9,722 bases of DNA, taken from contig JAEYAO010000051.1 in assembly GCA_023456105.1 (NCBI GenBank), positions 1 to 9,722 on the forward strand, given 5' to 3'. The notes under the pieces are model-generated. The model saw only the letters and a list, made by a program, of their open reading frames with translations. It made no database searches and had not been told where the DNA came from. Positions 5,451 to 9,722 of this stretch are shown piece after piece. The DNA comes from Pseudomonadota bacterium. GTDB lineage: Bacteria > Pseudomonadota > Alphaproteobacteria > Caulobacterales > Caulobacteraceae. Every line of letters starts with the position of its first letter. The first letter of the stretch is position 1. The position numbers and the translations under genes are program-made.

Positions 5451-6412
5451 CCGTCCAGGGCGGCGGGATCGACCTCTTGGTCGCCGGCCATGGCCTTGAC
5501 CTCGGCGCCGAGTTGTTCGCCCAAAAGGCGGGCGGCCTGTTCCGCATCCTCGGCCGAAGCGTCGAACAGCTCGTCTGAGCGCCGCCAGCGGGCCGAGCCG
5601 TCCGGGCTCAGCATCTCGACGGTCAGCCGCATGTGACCCTCGGCCAGGGTTCCGTGCGCGCCGATCGCGGTGCGGCACGAGCCCTCCAGCGTGCGCATGG
5701 CGCCGCGTTCGGCCGCGACCGTCAGGGCCGTGGGGGCGTGGTTCAGCGCGGCAGCCCAGGCGCTGTCTCTGTCCTCGGCGCGGGTCTGCAGCGCCAGCGC
5801 CCCCTGCCCCGGCGCCGGCAGAAAACGGTTCAGCGACAGCGGCTCGCGGATCACGGCGGAGAAGCCCAGCCGGTTCAGGCCGGAGCAGGCCAGAAAGATG
5901 GCGTCGAAGTCGCCCTCGGCCTCGCGGCGCAGGCGGGTGTCGACGTTGCCGCGCAGCATCTCGATCTTCAGATCAGGCCGCAGCGCCAGGGCCTGCGCCT
6001 GACGCCGGAGGCTGGCGGTGCCGATGCGGGCGCCGGCCGGCAGATCGTCGAAGGTCTCGAAGCGGGTGCTGACAAAGGCGTCGCGGGCGTCTTCGCGTTC
6101 GGGCACGGCGGCGATGCACAGGCCGTGCGGCTGGTCGGCGGGCACGTCCTTCATGGAATGCACCGCCAGGTCGACGCGGCCGTCCAGCAACGCCTCCTCG
6201 ATCTCCTTGGTGAACAGCGCCTTGCCGCCGATCTCCAGAAGGCGCCGATCCTGCACCCGGTCGCCGGTGGTCGTGATCTCGACCAGCGGCACGGCCGTTT
6301 CGACCTCGTCGCCCGGCACGCCGAGCGCCCGAGCGATGGCGCGCTGCATCATGCCGGACTGGGCCAGCGCCAGTCGGGACCGCCGGGTGCCGATGCGAAG
6401 GGGAAAGGTCAT
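5447..6412 (-). CDS. hemC: Porphobilinogen deaminase (hydroxymethylbilane synthase)
   Basis: Joins four porphobilinogen units into hydroxymethylbilane in the cytoplasm, using a covalently bound dipyrromethane cofactor. The product has 321 residues, the usual size. Visible family motifs: LRIGTRRSRLALAQ (5-18), FTKEIEEALL (67-76), HSMKDVP with the catalytic Asp at 89, GTASLRRQAQ (131-140), RGNVDTRLR (154-162), LPAPGQGALA (198-207) and LEGSCRTAIGA with the cofactor-binding Cys246. The reading frame stays open upstream for several hundred codons antisense to tsaD, but homology begins at the ATG at 6410-6412 (MTFPLRIG), which I take as the start. No Shine-Dalgarno sequence is evident there, so it may be leaderless or weakly initiated. 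First gene of hemC-hemD, divergent from tsaD. Confidence 0.96.
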   Translation of the reverse strand: MTFPLRIGTRRSRLALAQSGMMQRAIARALGVPGDEVETAVPLVEITTTGDRVQDRRLLEIGGKALFTKEIEEALLDGRVDLAVHSMKDVPADQPHGLCIAAVPEREDARDAFVSTRFETFDDLPAGARIGTASLRRQAQALALRPDLKIEMLRGNVDTRLRREAEGDFDAIFLACSGLNRLGFSAVIREPLSLNRFLPAPGQGALALQTRAEDRDSAWAAALNHAPTALTVAAERGAMRTLEGSCRTAIGAHGTLAEGHMRLTVEMLSPDGSARWRRSDELFDASAEDAEQAARLLGEQLGAEVKAMAGDQEVDPAALDG

Positions 6413-6454
6413 GGATACGTTGCGCGCGAGCAGGCGGGCCGCTACCTCGACCCC
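6413..6454. promoter_or_regulatory. Short divergent control region hemC / tsaD
   Basis: Only 42 bp separate the chosen starts of hemC (minus) and tsaD (plus). Neither start has a clear ribosome site, and I see no confident promoter boxes. If the gap is real, the promoters must overlap each other or lie inside the opposing genes. A later tsaD start would widen it. Confidence 0.4.
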
Positions 6455-7600
6455 ATGGAGTTCCATGCGGACTATAGCAGCGGCGCACAGGCGGCAACGG
6501 GACGCGGCGTCCGCCCCCTGACGGTGCTGGGGCTGGAGACGAGCTGCGACGAGACCGCCGCCTCCGTCGTGCGCCTGACGCCCAGCGACCGGGGGGGCCG
6601 GGCCGAGGTGCTGTCCTCGGTGGTCCACAGCCAGATCGACGACCATGCGGCCTATGGCGGCGTGGTGCCCGAGATCGCAGCGCGCAGCCATGTGGAGATG
6701 ATCGCCGGCGTCACGCGGCGCGCCATGGATCAGGCGGGCGTGGGCTATGAGGCGCTGGACGGCGTGGCCGCGACGGCGGGTCCGGGGCTGGTCGGCGGGG
6801 TCATGGTGGGGCTGGGGTTCGGCAAGGCGGTCAGCCTGGCGCGCGGACTGCCGCTGATCGCGGTGAACCACCTGGAGGGTCATGCGGTGTCGGCGCGGCT
6901 GGGCGCCGAGATCGCCTATCCCTTCCTGCTGCTGCTGGTCTCGGGCGGGCACTGCCAGCTTCTGGAGGTGCGCGGGATCGGCGAGGTCTCGCGGCTTGGC
7001 GCCACCATCGACGATGCGGCGGGCGAGGCGTTCGACAAGATCGCCAAGGCGCTGGGGCTCGGCTATCCGGGCGGACCGGCGCTGGAGCGGCTGGCGACGT
7101 CGGGCGACCCGGCGCGCTACGAGCTGCCGCGCGCCCTGCTGGGCCGCAAGGATTGCGACTTCTCCTTCTCCGGCCTGAAGACCGCCGCCTTCCGCATCGC
7201 CCAGACCTGCGAGACGGAGAGGGACAAGGCCGATCTGGCCGCCGCCGTGCAGGCCGCCATCGCCCGCCAGTTGGCCGAGCGGTCCGAGAGGGCGATGCAG
7301 GCCTATGCCGAACGGTTCGACCATCGCCTCTTTGTCGTGGCGGGCGGCGTCGCGGCCAACAGGACCATCCGCGCGACGCTGGAAGGCGTGGCGGCCCGAA
7401 ACGGCTTCGACTTCCTGGCGCCGCCCATGGCCTATTGCACCGACAACGCCGCCATGATCGCGCTGGCCGGGGCCGAGCGGCTGGCGCTGGGGCTGACGTC
7501 GGACATCGACGCGCCGGCGCGTCCGCGCTGGCCGCTGGACGAGGCGCGCGCCCTGTCCGATCCTTCGCACAAGGCCGGCCGCAAGGGACCCAAGGCATGA
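6455..7600 (+). CDS. tsaD: tRNA N6-threonylcarbamoyladenosine transferase
   Basis: Moves the threonylcarbamoyl group from threonylcarbamoyl-AMP to A37 of ANN-decoding tRNAs, acting in the cytoplasm with TsaB and TsaE. Family motifs in the 381-residue product: VLGLETSCDETAASVV (24-39), VPEIAARSH (71-79), HLEGH with metal ligands His139 and His143, LVSGGHCQL (161-169), AGGVAANRTIR (296-306) and CTDNAAMIA with metal ligand Asp330. The chosen ATG gives about 22 residues ahead of the usual start region, so the protein may instead begin near the GTG in the LTVLGLE stretch. The stop overlaps an ATG (ATGA at 7597-7600), but gpsA more likely starts at 7624. First gene of tsaD-gpsA-Rieske. Confidence 0.95.
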   Translation: MEFHADYSSGAQAATGRGVRPLTVLGLETSCDETAASVVRLTPSDRGGRAEVLSSVVHSQIDDHAAYGGVVPEIAARSHVEMIAGVTRRAMDQAGVGYEALDGVAATAGPGLVGGVMVGLGFGKAVSLARGLPLIAVNHLEGHAVSARLGAEIAYPFLLLLVSGGHCQLLEVRGIGEVSRLGATIDDAAGEAFDKIAKALGLGYPGGPALERLATSGDPARYELPRALLGRKDCDFSFSGLKTAAFRIAQTCETERDKADLAAAVQAAIARQLAERSERAMQAYAERFDHRLFVVAGGVAANRTIRATLEGVAARNGFDFLAPPMAYCTDNAAMIALAGAERLALGLTSDIDAPARPRWPLDEARALSDPSHKAGRKGPKA

Positions 7601-7613
7601 GCGGGCGAGCCTC

Positions 7614-7618
7614 AGGAG
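7614..7618 (+). promoter_or_regulatory. Ribosome binding site deciding the gpsA start
   Basis: AGGAG, 5 nt before the ATG at 7624. The alternative ATG at 7597, which overlaps the tsaD stop, has no such site and would add nine residues untypical of GpsA. Confidence 0.6.
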
Positions 7619-7623
7619 ACGGC

Positions 7624-8622
7624 ATGAGCTTTCGCAAGATCGGGGTGATCGGCGCGGGCGCCTGGGGCACGGCCCTGGCGCAGGTCTGCGTGCGCGCGGG
7701 GCTGGACACCCTGCTGCAGGCGCGCGAGCCGGCCCTGGCCGAGGCGATGCGCGAGACGGGGCTGAACGAGCCCTATCTTCCGGGCGTCACCCTGGCGCCC
7801 GGGATGCGCTTCACCGCCGACATGGCGGACCTGTCCGGCTGCGACCTGATCCTGGCGGTGCCGCCGGCGCAGCACATGCGCGCCACCCTGACCCGTTTCG
7901 CGCCCTTTCATCGGGCGGGCGTGCCCGTGGTGCTGTGCTCCAAGGGGGTGGAGCGCGGCTCGCTGAAACTGATGACCGAGGTGCTGGCCGAGACCCTGCC
8001 GGATGCGCCCGCCGCCGTGCTGTCTGGCCCCAGTTTCGCAGGCGAGGTGTCGCGCGGCCTGCCGACGGCCGTGACCCTGGCCTGCGCCGATCCGGAGCTG
8101 GGGGAGGCGCTGCTGAATACGCTGTCGGCGCCCGGCTTCCGGCCCTATCTGGCGACCGACATCGTCGGCGCCGAGGCGGGCGGGGCCCTGAAGAACGTCC
8201 TGGCCATCGCCTGCGGCGTGGTGGAGGGCCGTCAGCTGGGCCGCAGCGCCCACGCCGCCCTGATCACGCGCGGCTTCGCGGAGATGACCCGCCTGTGCGT
8301 GGCGCTGGGCGGCGAGGCGGAGACGGTGAACGGCCTGTGCGGCCTGGGCGACCTGGTGCTGACCTGCTCCAGCCCGCAATCGCGCAACATGAGCCTGGGG
8401 CTGGCGCTGGGACAGGGCCAGACGGTGCAGCAGGCGCTGGCCGGCAAGCGCACGGTGGCCGAAGGTTTCGAAAGCGCGCCGGCGGTGCGCGAGCTCGCGG
8501 CGCGGCTGGACATCGACATGCCCATCGCCACGACCACCGCCGCGCTTCTGGCCGGAGAGACCACGGTGGACGCCGCCATCGAGGCCCTGCTGTCCCGCCC
8601 CCTCAAGGCCGAGCGCGCGTGA
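7624..8622 (+). CDS. gpsA: Glycerol-3-phosphate dehydrogenase [NAD(P)+]
   Basis: Reduces dihydroxyacetone phosphate to sn-glycerol 3-phosphate, the backbone for phospholipids, in the cytoplasm. The 332-residue length is standard. Visible features: Rossmann motif IGVIGAGAWGTALA (6-19, G10-x-G12-x-x-G15), LAVPPAQ (77-83), CSKGVE with Lys107, SGPSFAGEV (134-142), the catalytic lysine in GGALKNVLAIACGV (Lys190), GLCGLGDLVLTCSS (237-250) and the substrate-binding SRN (253-255). The start at 7624 is chosen for its AGGAG site. It lies 23 bp after tsaD, and its stop overlaps the GTG of the Rieske gene by four bases, so the three genes are probably one operon. I see no anomaly. Confidence 0.96.
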   Translation: MSFRKIGVIGAGAWGTALAQVCVRAGLDTLLQAREPALAEAMRETGLNEPYLPGVTLAPGMRFTADMADLSGCDLILAVPPAQHMRATLTRFAPFHRAGVPVVLCSKGVERGSLKLMTEVLAETLPDAPAAVLSGPSFAGEVSRGLPTAVTLACADPELGEALLNTLSAPGFRPYLATDIVGAEAGGALKNVLAIACGVVEGRQLGRSAHAALITRGFAEMTRLCVALGGEAETVNGLCGLGDLVLTCSSPQSRNMSLGLALGQGQTVQQALAGKRTVAEGFESAPAVRELAARLDIDMPIATTTAALLAGETTVDAAIEALLSRPLKAERA

Positions 8623-8996
8623 GCGAGGACGCGCCGGCCGAACGGGTCCGGGTCTGGAAGACGCCGGCGGGCGTCGCCCTGTGCGCCGAGGGCGACATCG
8701 CCGATCCCGGCTCGCGCGGCTTCGTGCTGCAGATCGGCGAGGCCTACTTTCACGGCTTCGTGGTCCGCAAGGACGGAGAAGTAGCCGGCTGGATCGATCG
8801 CTGCCCTCACGCCGGCTTTCCCTTGGCGGTGGAGCTGGACCGCTATCTGACGCCCGACGGATCGCTGATCCTGTGCGGCTGGCACGGGGCGGTCTTCGAT
8901 CCGCTCTCGGGCGCCTGCACCGGCGGGCCGTGCGCGGGCGGGCGGCTGACGCCGTGGCTGGTGGAGGCCTCGGGCGGCGTGATCCGCACCGCCTGA
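8619..8996 (+). CDS. Small Rieske [2Fe-2S] protein
   Basis: The 125-residue protein is a single Rieske domain, probably cytoplasmic, with no signal peptide or membrane segment. The cluster ligands are C62-x-H64 (RCPHAGFPL) and C86-x-x-H89 (LCGWHGAVF). They are followed by the usual TGGPCAGGRL stretch, where Rieske proteins carry a loop near the cluster. Spacing between H64 and C86 is 21 residues, a little longer than the 15-17 of typical ring-hydroxylating ferredoxins. Translation starts at a GTG overlapping the gpsA stop (GTGA), a coupled arrangement. Members of this soluble group are often annotated as ferredoxin-like electron carriers without a known partner. No oxygenase or reductase is nearby, so the partner is unknown. 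Confidence 0.88.
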   Translation: MSEDAPAERVRVWKTPAGVALCAEGDIADPGSRGFVLQIGEAYFHGFVVRKDGEVAGWIDRCPHAGFPLAVELDRYLTPDGSLILCGWHGAVFDPLSGACTGGPCAGGRLTPWLVEASGGVIRTA

Positions 8997-9005
8997 GCGG
9001 CAGGA

Positions 9006-9722
9006 TCAGTCCAGCGGCTGAGGCCGCGTGACCACCGGTGCATTCGGATCATTGCTTTGCGGCCGCGCGGCGGTCGGCGCCGGAGTGGTGGGCGCAGGCG
9101 TGACCGTCACCACCGGCGGCGGAACCGGATCGATGATCGGCGGCGTCACGATCCCTTCCGGCGCCGGCTGGATGACGCGCGGCGTCGTGTCTGAAGCCGC
9201 AGGCGTCGAGGGCCGGGGCGCAGGAACGGCCGCAGGCGCGGGCGTCGGCGAGCGCACAGCGCCGGGCAGCGGGTTCGTGGAAGCCGTCGCGGGGCGAGGC
9301 GTCGCCGCCGGCGCGTCGGACGGGTTCTGCGCAACAGTCGGCGCCTCATCCGCAGCGACGGGCTCCGGCGGCAAGGTCGGCGTCGCGGCAGGCGAGGATG
9401 TGACTGGCGGCGCGACGCTGGAGCCAACGGGATCGGGCGCGCCTGTTCGCGTCGCCAGCCACACGCCGCCGCCGATGACCAAAAGGGCCGCCACAGCCGC
9501 CCCGGCATACAGAGGCAGGCGCGATGAGCGCGCCGGCTTGTGCGACGCCACGGACGAGGCCGCTGGAGCCGCGAGAGGGGCGCTCGGCTCCGTCGGCGCG
9601 GCGGCGTCGGCCTGAGACCTGGCGGACCCATCGAGCGGCCGCGGCCGCACAGGGGGCGAGGCGACCTGCGCGGCGGGACCGGCCGAGGGGGCCGTGATCG
9701 GGTCGCGCGGCAGGGGCTGCAC
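9006..9722 (-). CDS. Single-pass membrane protein with Pro/Ala/Thr-rich tail, C-terminal part
   Basis: The frame is open to the right edge, so the N-terminus is missing; a GTG at the edge is not a trustworthy start. The visible 239 codons give an Ala/Pro-rich linker, a basic patch HKPARSSR (61-68), one clear membrane helix (about 69-90, LPLYAGAAVAALLVIGGGVW) and about 145 residues of low-complexity Pro/Ala/Thr/Val sequence with many PAP, TPA and PPV units. The positive patch before the helix suggests an N-in, C-periplasmic topology. Such tails span the periplasm or touch the cell wall in envelope proteins; the missing N-terminal domain would define the function, and I cannot name it. It converges on the Rieske gene with a 9-bp gap and no obvious terminator. 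Confidence 0.7.
   Translation of the reverse strand: MQPLPRDPITAPSAGPAAQVASPPVRPRPLDGSARSQADAAAPTEPSAPLAAPAASSVASHKPARSSRLPLYAGAAVAALLVIGGGVWLATRTGAPDPVGSSVAPPVTSSPAATPTLPPEPVAADEAPTVAQNPSDAPAATPRPATASTNPLPGAVRSPTPAPAAVPAPRPSTPAASDTTPRVIQPAPEGIVTPPIIDPVPPPVVTVTPAPTTPAPTAARPQSNDPNAPVVTRPQPLD

Noticed and set aside
4764..5636. 290-codon plus-strand frame opposite hemD and the end of hemC
   Set aside because: Arg/Ala/Gly-rich without any domain, and exactly opposite hemD/hemC coding sequence.
6413..7570. Long minus-strand open frame extending hemC upstream by several hundred codons, antisense to tsaD
   Set aside because: Homology to HemC begins only at the ATG at 6412. The upstream part is Arg/Gln/Ala-rich with no domain, as expected from the antisense frame of a GC-rich gene.
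7612..8379. 255-codon minus-strand frame antisense to gpsA
   Set aside because: It lies wholly opposite a certain gene, has a biased Arg/Gln/Gly composition and no recognisable motif, so it is a high-GC shadow frame.
9028..9615. 195-codon plus-strand Gly/Ala/Val-rich frame
   Set aside because: It is the antisense of the Pro/Ala/Thr-rich tail encoded on the minus strand. The minus-strand reading gives a real membrane helix, so the plus frame is the shadow.
1..9722. CRISPR array
   Set aside because: No regularly spaced direct repeats were seen anywhere in the window.

Overview
The window joins two very different stretches of DNA at a tRNA gene. The right part (about 4640-9722) is compact, very GC-rich and codes for housekeeping genes in an order and style that suggest an alphaproteobacterium, most likely of the Caulobacterales (Brevundimonas or Caulobacter type). 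That placement is an inference from composition and gene content, not from a database match. The left part (1-about 4640) is lower in GC, especially 1956-4397. It is built of mobile-element debris, small orphan genes, XRE-type regulators and one large nuclease-NTPase gene. It reads as a genomic island or defence locus lying against the 3' end of tRNA-Thr(CGU).

Layout from the left. At 1-109 there is the end of an IS3-family insertion sequence with the first 21 codons of its OrfA. It has landed inside a small gene (start at 231, minus strand), of which only about 40 codons remain. An intact tandem paralogue of that broken gene follows at 312-707, then an unrelated orphan gene at 855-1163. All run leftward. 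A Rho-independent terminator sits just ahead of the ribosome binding site of each paralogue copy, so the repeated unit is terminator + leader + gene. The interval 1164-1314 is a divergent control region with several palindromes. It is followed on the plus strand by a small XRE regulator (1315-1572) and a second, frameshifted XRE paralogue (1598-1959). Converging on these is the 813-residue protein at 1956-4397. It has an N-terminal restriction-type PD-(D/E)XK nuclease domain, a central P-loop NTPase domain and a C-terminal winged-helix-like region. This is the best candidate in the window for an uncharacterised, probably anti-phage, single-gene system. The 246 bp between it and the tRNA holds no convincing gene.

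The right part begins with tRNA-Thr(CGU) at 4644-4719 (minus, CCA encoded). hemD and hemC follow (minus, overlapping by ATGA), encoding consecutive steps of tetrapyrrole synthesis: HemC makes hydroxymethylbilane and HemD closes it to uroporphyrinogen III. Across a 42-bp divergent gap lies a plus-strand operon, tsaD (tRNA t6A synthesis), gpsA (glycerol-3-phosphate for phospholipids) and a small Rieske [2Fe-2S] protein, with gpsA and the Rieske gene overlapping. The window closes with the C-terminal part of a minus-strand, single-pass membrane protein with a long Pro/Ala/Thr-rich tail, which runs off the right edge.
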